Assembly (NCBI RefSeq): GCF_048128805.1
Contig: NC_136020.1
Location: forward strand, 14,118,739 to 14,182,738
Direction: 5' to 3'
Length of the DNA stretch: 64,000 nt
DNA from: Centroberyx gerrardi
Lineage: Eukaryota; Chordata; Actinopteri; Beryciformes; Berycidae
Both the position numbers and the translations under genes were made by a program. The notes under the pieces were generated by a model. The model worked only from the letters and a program-made list of their open reading frames with translations, ran no database searches and had not been told where the DNA came from. Of this stretch, positions 35,568 through 48,999 are shown piece after piece; position 1 is the first letter of the stretch; each line of letters begins with the position of its first letter.

Positions 35568-37367
35568 ATGAGTGGGGGTTTGGCACCGAGCAAAAGCACT
35601 GTATATGTGTCCAACCTACCTTTCTCTCTGACCAACAATGACCTGCACAAGGTATTTTGTCTCTTCATTTGTCAACAAGTGCTGAAGAATGATCTGAAAT
35701 GAAATTACCCTTCTTTGACTAAACCAAATGAGTCTTGCATATCTACTGTCCAAGCGACTTCCTTACTGAACGACTGTCTATCTAATTTCAGCTCTTCACC
35801 AAATATGGAAAAGTTGTAAAGTGAGTAATGGCTCTGTCATAATTTATATTTTTATTGCAAGTGCATCAACCATGCAGACATAAACCACAACGTAGTCAGT
35901 TGAAGGCTTTGAATAATTACCTATAGCGATGTAATATATCAATCTTATTACAAATAGAAAAAAGGACATTAATAACTGTCATGCTTTTCTCAGAGTTACG
36001 ATTGTAAAGGATAAAGACACTCGCAGGAGTAAAGGAGTGGCATTTGTTCTCTTCCTGGACAAAGAATCAGCTCTTAACTGTGCAAGAGCACTGAACAACA
36101 AGCAGGTGGGTCTGTGCCAATTTAAGACCATTGTTGGATTACAAGTAATGTAAGGGATTCGGCCTAAACTGTTGTTTCAATCAATGTAATCTCTTTCTCA
36201 CTGATGATTCTTTCATGGACATTCACTTGTGGTTTAATTAGAAAAGCCTCTGTTTGTTTGCCCCACAGTTGTTTGGCAGAACAGTGAAAGCGAGCATCGC
36301 CATCGACAATGGCCGAGCGACTGAGTTTATAAGGAGACGGAACTACACAGACAAGTCCAAATGTTATGAATGTGGGGTAAGTCCATATTTAATACTGTTT
36401 TGTCCTGTGAGATAATCAGATATGAGATGGATACATCTAGTGTTACATTTGCAAGTATTACCTTTTGTCTGTCCTTTTTGTATGAAAGATAATAACATTC
36501 TGTTTGTTCATACATGCCAAATAACTTAAAATCACTACCATCATTTTGCATCCACTCACAACCTACAGACAATTGCCAGATGTTTAAAGGTCATTTCATG
36601 CTCACTTTTTGTCTATTAAATGACGCATCACAGGATGAAGGACACCTGAGCTATGCGTGCCCCAAAAACATGCTGGGAGAGAGGGAACCTCCAAAGAAGA
36701 AAGAAAAGAAAAAGAAGAAAAAGCTTCAACAAGCTGAGCAGGTGTAAGTATTTTATAGGGATTGTTGCAGTTATTACCTATGCTGATCAGATATTTATGG
36801 AATGTGGATTGAGTAATTTTTCTAATCCTTACATGTTTTCCCTAATAGTGAAGATGAAGAAGAAGAGGAAGACAGCGAGGAAGAGGGAGAGGATCCGGCC
36901 CTTGATAGTCTAAGCCAAGCCATAGCTTTTCAGGTTAGTATGCACATATAGAAAACAAAGAAAAACACAGTCACTATAGAAATATTGGATTCAAATGTAA
37001 GTATCCAACTGACCAAGTTTATCATGGAAAGTTTGTTCCCTTTTGTGTCTTCATGACCAAATCATCACATTTCCATTGGAATTCAGCGCTGAAGAATGAA
37101 CTGCTTCACTGTTTTGGAGTTTGTGGCTCTAGCAACTGAAAGCTTTGCCACCAACTCTTGCTGGGTTATCTTATAGTGCGGTCACATTTCCTCTGTCTTT
37201 GGTCTCCGCCCCAGCAAGCCCGTATGGAGGAGGAAGAGGAGCATCGGAGGAAGCGGGTGACCGTGGCTCAAGAGGACAGCGCAGAGGCTTCGACATCTGA
37301 CGACTCCAAGAAACCAAGGATCAAAAAGAGCGCTTACTTCAGTGACGAGGAGGAGCTCAGTGACTAA
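35568..37367 (+). CDS. zcrb1: Zinc finger CCHC-type and RNA-binding motif protein 1 (U11/U12-31K)
   Basis: Component of the U11/U12 di-snRNP of the minor spliceosome; nuclear RNA-binding protein. Coding exons: 35568-35651, 35792-35820, 35994-36105, 36269-36376, 36634-36743, 36849-36933, 37215-37367, giving 226 residues (human about 217). The start [19 protein letters not shown] is the family N terminus. The RRM spans about 10-88, with RNP2 VYVSNLPF (12-19) and RNP1 KGVAFVLF (51-58). The CCHC knuckle CX2CX4HX4C is at C107, C110, H115 and C120, split by the intron after 36376. A lysine-rich stretch (about 132-141) and an acidic tract (about 149-163) follow, then [14 protein letters not shown] and the end [15 protein letters not shown] non-coding first exon ends near 35403; the coding exon begins at 35540. 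Confidence 0.97.
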
Positions 37368-37630
37368 TAATGAGGATGAACTGTATACACAATGTTGGAC
37401 ATTACCAAAAACAGTGTAGAGCAAATACCTAAATGTAAATAGAAATGAAATTTCCCATTTTAGATTTATGTCATGTTGTGTTGTACTGGGGCTGAGGAAA
37501 CATATATGCTTCAGATATGGACTACGAAGTTGGAATACATTTTTTTACATTTAGTATTTTGTACGATCGGAGTTGTACACAGTTAGAACTGAGTCATATG
37601 TATGTAAATATTGCTTATAGTGCTGCGGTC

Positions 37631-37636
37631 AATAAA
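37631..37636 (+). terminator. zcrb1: zcrb1 poly(A) signal
   Basis: AATAAA 264 bases past the stop codon, giving a short 3' UTR. It is the first canonical signal downstream. Confidence 0.75.
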
Positions 37637-37748
37637 ACGTTTCATAATGGCAGACCAAGTGAATACTATTATGTTGGTAATTTGAATGTTAAAGGGAAAA
37701 TTCAGTTGATGAATGCCTAAGGTAGTGTTTGGTTATAGTTTGTCTAGT

Positions 37749-38025
37749 CCAGTGGTTCCCAAGGTGGGGTCCCCAGCAAAATGAGAAATTGTTATTTCAC
37801 TTATAAAAGTTAGCACAATAGAATAAAAAAGGATGGCTGTTTTAATCATAGGTTTTACTCTTCCCACTCTTATAATATCACGCCACCTACTGTAGACAGT
37901 CACTATATTAAATCATATGTATCAACAAAATGCTCTCAGATGGGATAAAATGTTATTCTCGGTGGTCTAATGCGGATCTATTTGGGGGGTTCTTGATATG
38001 AAAAGCTTTGGGAACCCCTAGCTTA
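37749..38025. mobile_element. hAT-like MITE (CAGTGGTTCCCAA termini)
   Basis: Left end CCAGTGGTTCCCAAGGTGGG GTCC; right end TTGATATGAAAAGCTTTGGG AACCCC. The terminal GTGGTTCCCAA and TTGGGAACCCC are imperfect inverted repeats of hAT style. It lies between zcrb1 and yaf2. Related elements are at 39730 and 56472. Confidence 0.7.
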
Positions 38026-38549
38026 GTCTGCTTGCTTGGGAATTTAACATCGTCTGTTTTGATGCTCGCTTGCGTCAGCACGCAAATAAAGCGAGGGATT
38101 CCCCGATGTTCAGAGCGTCTGTGATCTAATCGGTGCGCTATTTCTGTAGGCAACAAGGCAGCAGATGCGGAGACATCAAAGGAGTCCAAGTACAGTGAGC
38201 TGGTGATTGTTACCGCTGTAACAACAGATCATTGCTACAGACGCAACATTGTGGCTACTGCTGCATTCAAGTGCTGCCGGAAATAACAGAGAGGTAATGC
38301 TGTGAAAGACGATTTCCTGTGAGATGTGACATTTAGGGGGCAGAAATCATGGAAGCCGTGTCAACATCTGATGGTAAAAGCGATGCATTTTATTACTTTA
38401 TATTATTGTTTGGCATTCTGTGTAAATAGTGAGTATTGTTGCATGTTTTAACTCGTTCTCTCAACTTTTAGTTTTCACACATTTTGTGCATACTAATACG
38501 TTGCCCTCTGGCACTGAAGAGACAAAAGCTGTAAACAGTATTTAGCCTA

Positions 38550-38722
38550 GCAGTGGTTATCAACCATGTGCCATCAAGAGTCTGCAGGTTTTCATTCCAA
38601 CCAATCACTACACCAGTTGACGTCACTGATTAGTTCCCCCTCTCTAACTGAAGGTGTGAATAAAAACCTGAATATACATGGCTCTGGATGGTCCATGCTT
38701 GCAGACCACTGTGTTGCAGGAT
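38550..38722. mobile_element. Short hAT-like MITE upstream of yaf2
   Basis: CAGTGGTTATCAACCATG at the left; the core TCTGCAGGTTTTCATTCCAA and ACTACACCAGTTGA is shared with 27186-27303; the right end CAGACCACTGTGTTGCAG is weakly inverted. It is about 300 bases upstream of the yaf2 ATG. Confidence 0.55.
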
Positions 38723-39020
38723 CAATTTTGACATTATAATCCGGCCAAAACCATTTGAACGTTTTTACGACTTCGGTTCCCGGAAGTAGGAGCTTGCAGG
38801 GAGCATTTGAAGGCAGCATAGATTCATCATGAGGAATGTCAGCCTCAGGAAGTGACTCTCCCTCTGATTGGGCACTGCGGGTCATGTGACCATTTCCCAA
38901 GCGGAGTTTCCACGACAGCTGGAAGCCGAGCGGCACAGACGCATCGCTTCTTTGCTAAAATAATAAGAAATAAGCCGGACTATCCTCGTTTTAACGCCTC
39001 CAAATAAACCCTGGTCTGGC
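38723..39020 (+). promoter_or_regulatory. yaf2: Likely yaf2 promoter and 5' UTR
   Basis: The 300 bases before the ATG are GC-richer than their surroundings and hold an E-box-like GTCATGTGAC near 38881-38890. No TATA box at a convincing position. The start site is inferred. Confidence 0.4.
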
Positions 39021-39132
39021 ATGGGCGACAAGAGGAGTCCTACAAGGTAACGACCGAGCTCGCGCGTCCTAGATATTCAAGCTGAGGAAGCGGACATCGG
39101 CGAGCGTACGGAAAAAAAATGGGATTTCTCCA

Positions 39133-39200
<68 letters not shown>

Positions 39201-41029
39201 GCCTGCCTGCCTCTCTTCACAGTGTGTGTATGTGTGTATGTCTGCGTGTGTGTATGTGTGTGCGTGCTTGTGTGTACGTGTGTGCGCGCGCGCGTGTTAA
39301 AATCCTATCGCCAATTACAGTGTCGGATCACAGCGCTTGCAGATGATTTCCCAAATCCGATAGGCTTACCCAGATGTTTGCCATCGATAGCCTTGCAATC
39401 ATCTGTCGCGGATGTGAACTGAACTCACTCTCTCCTCTCCTCTTCCCTCATCTCCTCTCCTCTTCTCTCCTCTTCTCTCCTCTCCTCTCTTCTCCTCATT
39501 TCTCGTTGTGTTTTTGTTTTAAAAAGGCCGAAGCGTCAACCGAAGCCCTCCTCCGACGAGGGGTATTGGGACTGCAGCGTGTGCACGTACAAGAACACGG
39601 CGGAGGCTTTTAAGTGCATGATGTGCGATGTCAGGAAAGGGACATCAACAAGGTAAGATGATGTATAGATTACCACAGGCTGCTCAGTGCCTGGAAGTCC
39701 TATAGGCTAATGGTCCCTTTTTTTTTTTAATCGGTGGTTCCCAAAGTGGGGTCCGGGGACCTCCAGGGGTCCTTGAGGGGGCCCCTCCAGCAAAATCAGG
39801 AATAGTTTAATTTCACTAGTAGGCCTATTGCGCTCCCTATACATTTGCATGGTGAGAGAATGGATAAGGATGACTATTATTTTCCTCAGAGGTTTCACTC
39901 TCCCCACTGTTGCCTCCCCAATCTACAGTATAGACAGTAAACAAACATGGTACATATGATTATTTTCCAATTCATATCCAGCAGCAGACATCTTCTCTGA
40001 TGGTAAATAATATATCTGGGGGTCCTTGGTCTGAAAAAGTTTGGGAACCCCTTTCTGTTCCTATTACACCTTTAAATGATTTGTAACCCTTGTGTGTTAG
40101 GTGTTGATATAGGATACTGCATAGTTATTGCACGTATTAGCAACCAGTCACCATGCAGTCAATACACCGAATAGACTATTCGTCATGAGTGTGTATGTCT
40201 GTAATGTGTGTATGTGAACGTTTGTGTGCAAGAGAGTGAAGAGCAGAATATGGAAATTACATGATCCATGTTTTCTTCAAGCTAAGCTGTTGATTCATTT
40301 GTTATAGCCTATATATTTTCTTTTTATGCAACAGACACACACACACACACACCCACTCACACACCCCTCTAAGCAGTGCATTAGTCTCCCGTGTTCTTGC
40401 CGGGGTGTTGACACTGACCTCTGTGAAACGAGGAAGAGGGATGGCTTGCTCTTTAAGCACACACATCCATCTTGTTGCCCTGGAGATATTTGTTGCAGAC
40501 GGGGAAATGCCTCTCATACGCATGCACACACACTCACACATACACACAGGTACTTAGGCTCACAAACACAAAGCGTGTACATGGGCACACATAGGAGTTG
40601 CGAGTGCACTGTGAGAGCACACACACACAGTGCTCTCTGTACTGGCTAATATTTGTCCTGACTTTACTGATTTGAAGCCAGCCAGTAGCAGGAAATGGCA
40701 GTGTTGTTCCTGAGTGGCACTCGGTATCAGGATGAAAACACAACAGAGGGAGAGAGAGAGAAAGAGAGAGGAAGTGTAGCTCTTAGCACCGACTATGGTA
40801 AGCAGTGTCTGTTGTTAGCAGAGGTTGAACATGATACCCCTCTTTAATGCATAGCCAATTATCCCGTTCTGCATTACCACAACCTTCCCAATGAGCCATT
40901 TAACTACAACAGCAGCGGTGCATCGATGCAGTTGCCTGCTTTGATGCCTTTTTGGTAATGTGGCGTGTCTTGTGTTTGTGTGTGAGCGGACACATGCATG
41001 CACTTCTATGCTTGTGTATGCGTGTGCAC

Positions 41030-41072
<43 letters not shown>

Positions 41073-41681
41073 AGGGCTACTTGTGAAAAGAGGTTGTCAG
41101 ACCAGCTGCCAGACAGACAGCCATGGCTCATTACTATGCAACGGCTTAATCAGCCTGCTGTCATCAGACACACACACGCGCAGATGCACACAACATGCAA
41201 ATTTTACACACGACTGCGTATATATTCCTACACAAACACGCACGCGCGTTCTTGCACACGCACTCATGAACACATCGGCACACACACACACACACACACA
41301 AGCAAACAGTTGCTGCTCACACAAACAAAGAGAGCGACTAAGGGAGATGGTTTTCATGTTGTCTTGGGGTCTTGCTTAATGTTTTTTAGCGTTGATTGTT
41401 GAGAGGACACTCGGGTGGCTCTCTGTATACTTCTATAGAAACAAGCTGCCTGCCTCTGAGCCAAGAACCTGTCTGAATCTTCACGTCTCATGAAGCCCTG
41501 ACATCCTTTGTCTCTCCCATCTGGGTGTTTTGGAAAGGTGGCAAGGACAGAGGAAGGATCAGCACACACGCATTTTGAACAATTTGCATGACAGGATCTT
41601 GTCTTATTTAAGGTCAATAACCCACCGTCTTTGAAATTGCAGTGCTAAAGAAGTGTAGCAGTAGTTTTGTTGTGCTATTAT

Positions 41682-41726
<45 letters not shown>

Positions 41727-44700
41727 CGTGATACTGCAGCAAAATATCCACACAGGTGGCCACAGCTGTTAACAAGAGGACAAAATAGACAGAAGTGGAT
41801 CTGTGAGAGGGCAACTAGAAGGTGCTAAAGGGCAAATGGCATGCAGAATATAAATGCAGGGACACAGAAAACTCAACGCTGTTTAGTAAATAAGCTATAA
41901 TGACTGAGCTATTATTGTGAACTTGTGAATAAATGTTTGACACAGTCGACAGAGGAGTCCAGTGGTTATAGAGACTGTCCAATAGCCTGAAGGTCACAGG
42001 TTTGATCGCCGCAACAGCCAGTGTGCGTCCTGTCAAAGTGGCCTTGAGCAAGACACTGAACCCCTACCTGATCACTCATAGTAGCTTGCTCTGGATAAGA
42101 GCGCCAGCTAAATGCATAAAATGTAAAAGTGAACTTTTGCTGACAGGCTTAAGGTCCTTTCTGGAAGAAGGAGTGAGCGTGGAGGGTGAAGGGAAGGGGA
42201 GGGATGTTGAGAGGGAAGGGAACATTATAGGAGGACAAGGTAGAGATTGGTTTAAGAGGAAGAGAGGGAGAGAAATGGAGGAGAGAGTACCAGAGAGAGG
42301 GAGAGAGAGATGTTTGCATGTAGATAGCCGTTAGGAGATGAAGATGAATGTTTTATGAGGCTGAGGTTTAGCAGATCCTGCCGTCTAGTTCCCTCTGATG
42401 CGGAGAGATGATCTACAGCAGCGGCCTAAAGCCGCCGGCTGATTGAAAGCACATTGTTCAGACTGTGAGTTTGACAGAAGATAGGGACACATCAGCGGGA
42501 TTGGACTAGCTTATCGGATAAAGAGAGTGAATGGAAGAGAGAGAGTGAATTGGCCGATGTTCTGCTGATTCTGTCAGGGGCTCTGAAACTTTTTCAGCTC
42601 GGGAAACCAAATTTGTGAACTTTAGTGTAACCATGGAACCAGTGTGCATTAAAATATGCTAGTCCTCTTGTCATGTGGGAATCCAACAGAACCAGGACTG
42701 CAACCCCACTTTGGGCCTAAGAGCGAAGATCTTGGAGATGGAAACTAGTCCACAGAGAAATTAACCTCCCTTCTACTAAGATACATTCTATTGATTGCTA
42801 TGTTTTCGATTTAGTCCACCTTCATAGGAGCGTCAGAGCATAGTCCACATACTAGGGTTGGGTAATATTGACCAAAAATCCTATTGCAGTTTTTTTCCTC
42901 CATATTTCATTTTGCTGTCTGAAACATATTTCCCTATAAGAAACAATCACAGCATCTTGCAGTTTGGAAATTGCAGTTGTCAATATTGTGATTTCAATAT
43001 TTTTTTTATTCATTCTGTAGCCATACTTCATACACTATTATGCTCTGTTACAGATTCTCTCTGCATTAACGTCTTCAGAATAATTGCTCTCTGGACCCAG
43101 AACTGATGCAGGCATTTGTGCAGACTAATGTGGGAAGAATATGTTGTTTTAAGGTTACAAAGCTAATAGCTTATATTATCCTCTTAAGCCTGTCTTAGAT
43201 TGCACAGACTTTGGAGAGCTTTGGCAACACAATATAGCACGCAGCCTCATTATGTTAAGACTTTCTCCACAATAATTGGGAGAGCCATTTTAATCTTCCT
43301 GCAACTCATCTTTGGGTTCAGTCCCAGTCTTTGAAAAGCACTCTACAGTATCATAGAGGAAGGTCATGGCATGGTGGCGGAGTAGTGGTTAGAGAGGCAG
43401 TTTCATCACTGGAAGGTCGCTGGTTTGATCCCCACAGCAGCCAAAATGCCTTGTCCAAATGTCCTTGAGCAAGACACTGAAACCCTCCCAGCTCACCCGT
43501 TATGAGTTGCTTTGGATAATGGTGTCGGCTAAATGTTTAAAATGTAAGATGAAGGAACAGAGATGTTTCAGAGTTATTGCTCCGGCCTTAGACAGCCTCC
43601 GTCTGGTTTTAAAAAAAGCTGACATGTTAGAGAGTGAAATGTCTTTTGGGAGTAGCGCTGATAGACGGCCGTTAAACAGCGCTTGATAACCAAACATCAT
43701 CCACAGCCAAATACTACTGGGTGTAGGAGAACAGTTTGTGTGTGACCTTCTCTGGTGTCTAGCCTACACCACCCACATGTGCGAGCTGAGCTGAGCTGAG
43801 CTGAGCGCTCCGACACGTCAGGCCCACAAGGGAAACACTCGCTCTGTGTACTCTAAAGAGTTCAGGAGCTTGTTTGGACGTATTGTATTTCCACAAGTCA
43901 CGACAGTGAGCTTGATCGTGTTCCTATCATTTGCTGTCTCTCTCGCACTCCCTCTTTGGCTCTCCTGTTCGTGTTTGCTTTCTGCCTACCTTTATCTCTT
44001 CTTTTTCCCTCTGTCTTCCTCTTAGGCACTCTTGTTTTCTCTCTCTTTCTCTCTCTCTCTTTCCCTCTTGCCTTTCTCTCTCCGTCTCTCCCTCTCTCTC
44101 ACCAGGAGTTGAACTTAACCTAGGGCGTCTTCTGGTGACAGATTGACTGATGCACGGCTTTCGTCAGCTCCACCTAAACAAGCGCAAACCATTCTGGCTG
44201 GCTGACAACCTGTCAACATCAGCATGTTTAAATGTTGTTTTATCATCCTTTGGATGAGCTCGCCCCTCACAGTTGACATACAGCGCACACCGTGGCAATT
44301 TGGCTTGTTATTATGTACTTGGCTCGATTGCGGGGTTAAACCTTCTGTAAGGTGTTATTTTGCTTTCAGTATGACACAGTCTAGGTTATCTGCTACAGGA
44401 ATCCTATAGTCTGAGCCCCAACAGTTTTATTTAGGTTTAGTTTATTTGCACATACAAATAATACAACTCTGAAGAAAGAATGAGGACAAAGAATCCCTAA
44501 AGGACTTATGAAAATGTCTTACCCCAAAAGCAAAAAATAAAGAAGGAAAAAATGAAGATGACTGAAACACAAGTGAATAGGGCATCTGCAAACAAATTAC
44601 ATCAAAACTCAACAAGGAGAATCCTACAATAACAACAAAATGCATGAATAACAAGGAAGAGAAATAAAATAAAATAGCGCTGATGCAGATAACGCTAATG

Positions 44701-47244
44701 AAATCATTGTCATTTTAAAGCTGTTATGCAAGCTTTATGCATTCAGCCACCGATTGGTTTCAGTAGATATCAACTGTAAATATGAGATAATGATCGGCCT
44801 ACTGGTGCTGCCTGATTCTGTGAAACAGAAACTGTCAGCCATGAGCCACAAGGCAGCGTGTTGCATGAAGCTAAAGCCCCTTTCACACATAGAACCTGTA
44901 AGATTACCATGTTAACTTTTCCAGCAGCAGTAGTAGTTTCCCCTGTTCACAGTATTGGCTACTATTTTTTTTAAATTTCCATGTAGAATGATAGGTTAGG
45001 ATAGGTGAGGTGGGGCCAGATGTTGCGTTTAAGGTACGTTACAAAAGGCAACGCTTGTTATTTTATAAAAATGGCAGATGAGGAGCTTCTGTGGCCAGAT
45101 GCTAAGTTTCTCCCACTATTATTAATGTGCAATTTAATCTTGTCTCAGCTTGGATGGCTAGTTACTCCCTTGTCACGGAGTCTGTCCAATTTCCAGACAT
45201 TTTTGAAAACAAAAACATAGCTCACTTTGCCAGTTTTCAAGCTTTCAACTCTCCCGCTCCAAACCAACACTGCCACGGGCAAGTCGTGGATATACGCCAT
45301 CTCCGAGTCTCCTGTGATTGGTTCACTCGCTGTAGGTGAAAGCATATTATGAAATACTGTCCTAACCTTTTTTGTGCTCAACCCGGGAATCTTACGGCTT
45401 TTGTTCACACTAGCATCACAAAGGAAGATTACTGGGAATTTCACTTGGTCTTGAGGGGGGAAATTTGCAGGATCAACTTTTGCAGAATATCGACTCCGGC
45501 TCCCGTTCACACATGACGCTGACACGGAAAATTTCCAGAAGATTTCTGGGTGAAGCTGCATGTGTGAAAGGGTCACATGTCTCACTTCAGAGTGGGTGGT
45601 GGATTCCAAAATTCCGGGGTCGGAAATCACTTCTTATGCAAAAAGGAAAGTATGTATTCACACTAACAGATGTGTGCAAAGGCCATGGAACAGTAAACAA
45701 GGCTATACAAAGTATGCATATGTTAGCAGTGCAGCCTGAGGAAAAATGCATCTATTTGAAATGCATTGCCTAAAGTGTGCATTTACTGTATTGCCATATT
45801 TATTGTTCCACTGCCTTTGTACACATTTATATCTACATGACTGCCAGCTTGAATAAATAGTTTCCTTTTTGCATTAAAAATGGTTGCCCTCTCCTTGCCC
45901 CCCTCCACACCCTTCACAGGTTCCAAAACTCAACAGACTCTTTCACACCGGCCAAATTTCTTTTCAGAATAGAAAAGAGGCGGGTTGTTTACCTGCCAAA
46001 CTGTGTGGGAGAATAAGTAAATTTACCAGCCGCAACTGAAATTTACCACATTTGGCTGCTGGCTGGTGTTAATTTGCCACCCTGATAACATGGGACGTGC
46101 CACTAGCAGACAGCATCACACTTGACTGTCAGTGTAGAAATACGCTTATTCACTCAGTTAAAGTGGTAATTCTCATAATCCTCTTTTTTTTGTGTGACAT
46201 CTTTGGTGCTAAGCACTCATTGCTGTGGTGTTTCTGCACTGCACTTTCCACAGATCACCTGTCAATCAAACAGTGTGGGCGGGTCTGTGACATCTTTTTC
46301 CTTTGGATTTTCTGCTGATGCAGTTTGAGTTTCTGTAGGTGGCGCTCTTTTCTTTGTCTGTTCAGCCATGGTGGCTATCACTGCTCATGCTAACTACCCA
46401 CTTCTTCTTCTATTTATCCCAAACAAACTGCCGTTGCTGCTGCCAGAACAGTAAAACACATCAGTTCCTGTGCGACAGAGGTTTTTCCCCAGGAAAGACC
46501 TACCTGACACCGGGTGTTAAGAACAGCAAATGTAAAAGCTTTCGTGAACAGGCTGTAGGTTGAATCACATTTTTCTTATATCAATTTGCAATGGAGAGCA
46601 GCAAAACGGACATTTATTAATATGAAAATGTCACAGATTATTACTTTATCGTCATTTTTCTGTTTAAGTAAAATTACAGCTTTGATACAAATTACATTTA
46701 TCAAAAGTTAACAGGCATACGACATGTTTTTTTCCCCCCCTTGAAAGGGACCGTATATCAGCGATCAGTATTGGTTCAGCCCGTTTTAATTGTTACATCT
46801 TCTAAGTCGGGCAGTCGGCTCAATTGTGTGGGTAACTGGTTTTAGTACTCATCCAGCATACAAACACTGACTGTACGCCAGGGACAATGAAGCTGGCTGT
46901 TATCATGTCACTGCGGCTCAAGATTATGGCTACGTGATAAGCCTGTAATTACTGTGGTGACACTGATGCATGACATACTGATCTGTGTGTGTGTGTGTGT
47001 GTCTGAGAGTGAGTGGAGAGTGTGGTACAGTGTGGCGAGTGGGCTGTAGAAGGTGTCATAAACCACAGGACATGGAGAGCCATCTGTCTCTCTCTCTTTC
47101 ACACATACACACGCACACACACACGGCGGTAGCATGTTCAGGCAGGGAGAGACATTAATCATCGGGTTGGATGAGCTCCCGGGAGCAACACTCAGCCTAC
47201 AACCTGCTGATAGAAAACCTGACACACGCGTGTGCTCTCACTCA

Positions 47245-47286
<42 letters not shown>

Positions 47287-48961
47287 CATATATACACCTG
47301 GAGTGAGCTTCAACAGGCCATAAAATAAGCTATTTCACAATGATCTTACAATCATCACAGAATAGTGTTGTGAGATTTTGGTTTATAGCAGCACACTCCA
47401 GTGCTTATTTGCAGTCTATTGGCACTCCTGTGGGCTATTTGCTCATCACACAGCGTACTCTATACAAATGTTAGCAAGCAATCCAAACGTCTGCACAACT
47501 CTATATATCAACCAAGGACGCAATTTACCTGCTATCTTTTGGGGGTTTAACACATTACCAGTTTTAACATTTTGAAGTGCACGTGCCTGGAGGCGTGGCC
47601 AGAATGCCCCAGCCATCGCTACGGACACCTAGTCTTGTTAAAGACGCATGTTGGTGACTTTATATTCAATTTGTACTGTTGGCACAAAACCTTAAAAGTG
47701 CAATACATTCTGTATCTTTGCCTTCATTTTTACAAAAAAAAAAAATACTGGTTTTATGTGGGTGTATCCTTTCTGTTAACAACAGAGCTTTGATTGACAA
47801 GTTGATGGTCAATCACACTAGAAGAGACCATGCATGTAAACTGTAAACAGTGTTGGACAGACGCTAGCATATGAGATGCTAGTGTAATACACAGTATTTG
47901 TATGTATTACGGGAAGTAAGAGGGTTGACATGAGTAAAGAAGGACTGGGACAACTCACTCTTTTTAGCTTAACGCTTTATCTCGTCTCCCCGACTTCACC
48001 CTGGCTATCCCGCTCAAAAGACAACCAGGAAGTAGAACTACAAAACTACGGGCGCATGCGCACTACACGATAAGATGAAAGTGACTGAAACAATGAAATA
48101 TAAAATGATAAAACCTCTTGGGCAATATTCAAATATTCAGTAACTAAAATGATAAAATAAACATTCTTTTAAATTCCATGAAATTAATATAAAATCCCTA
48201 ACAAAATAAATCTCATATTACACTAGCATATGAAAGCTAACTTTCCTGTGAATAAAAAGTAGCTTCTTGCAGATTGTTGTTTATTTGAGTTGACTGAAGG
48301 ATTGGGAAATTCAGTTCAGTCCCCTGCATACACACGCTGAATCTAAACTGAGCCGTCCCATACTTGCTAATGTAATAGCCAAGCTCACCGTAAGTTTTCC
48401 TCTTGGGCTTTGTGCAGGTTGACACCCTGGTATTATACAATGACAACTATCTGCCATGTTTGATTAGTTATTTTGGCAGTACGCAAAATCATTAGCTTCT
48501 CAAAAGTTACTCACAAAAGGCCGGTTACACTCGCATGGTGAGAATTTCGATTGAAGCTTTAGACAAGGTTTGCACGGGCCTTGAAAACACTTAAAAGTTT
48601 ATAAATTTGAGGACAATAAAATGAGGCCTTTGAAATTAATTTTGGCTCCCAGTATGGCACCCAAATTCATCAATATACTTCATTCTCTATTCTAGTATTA
48701 ACACTTCACATCCTGAGGAATACCCTGTGATGGATATTTGCATTAATATAGCTGCAGTATTCACAAATTAAAAAGTAAGTAAAAATTAATGAATGAAATT
48801 TGACCAATGACATGTCTTACCCCAAAACATGCCAATTTCGAATCCTCAAATTTCACCAAACAAGACACTGAAAGCCATTGAAAAGTCTTTGAATTTGATG
48901 TGCAATTGAGTGTGGGAACCCAATCTACAAATTGTGAGCTGTAACAGACTAGAGCACTCTA

Positions 48962-48999
<38 letters not shown>

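Noticed and set aside
40960-41402. Two overlapping 130-140-codon ORFs
   Set aside because: Both are read through TG and CA microsatellites in yaf2 intron 2 and have low-complexity composition.
43370-43550. tRNA-like box A and box B sequences
   Set aside because: No cloverleaf with an anticodon arm, and the body and tail match other dispersed copies, so this is a SINE and not a tRNA gene.
45145-45630. 161-codon minus-strand ORF, the longest unexplained non-repeat frame
   Set aside because: No recognisable family, no splice context with neighbours, and it overlaps a probable DNA element. Kept only as part of that element.
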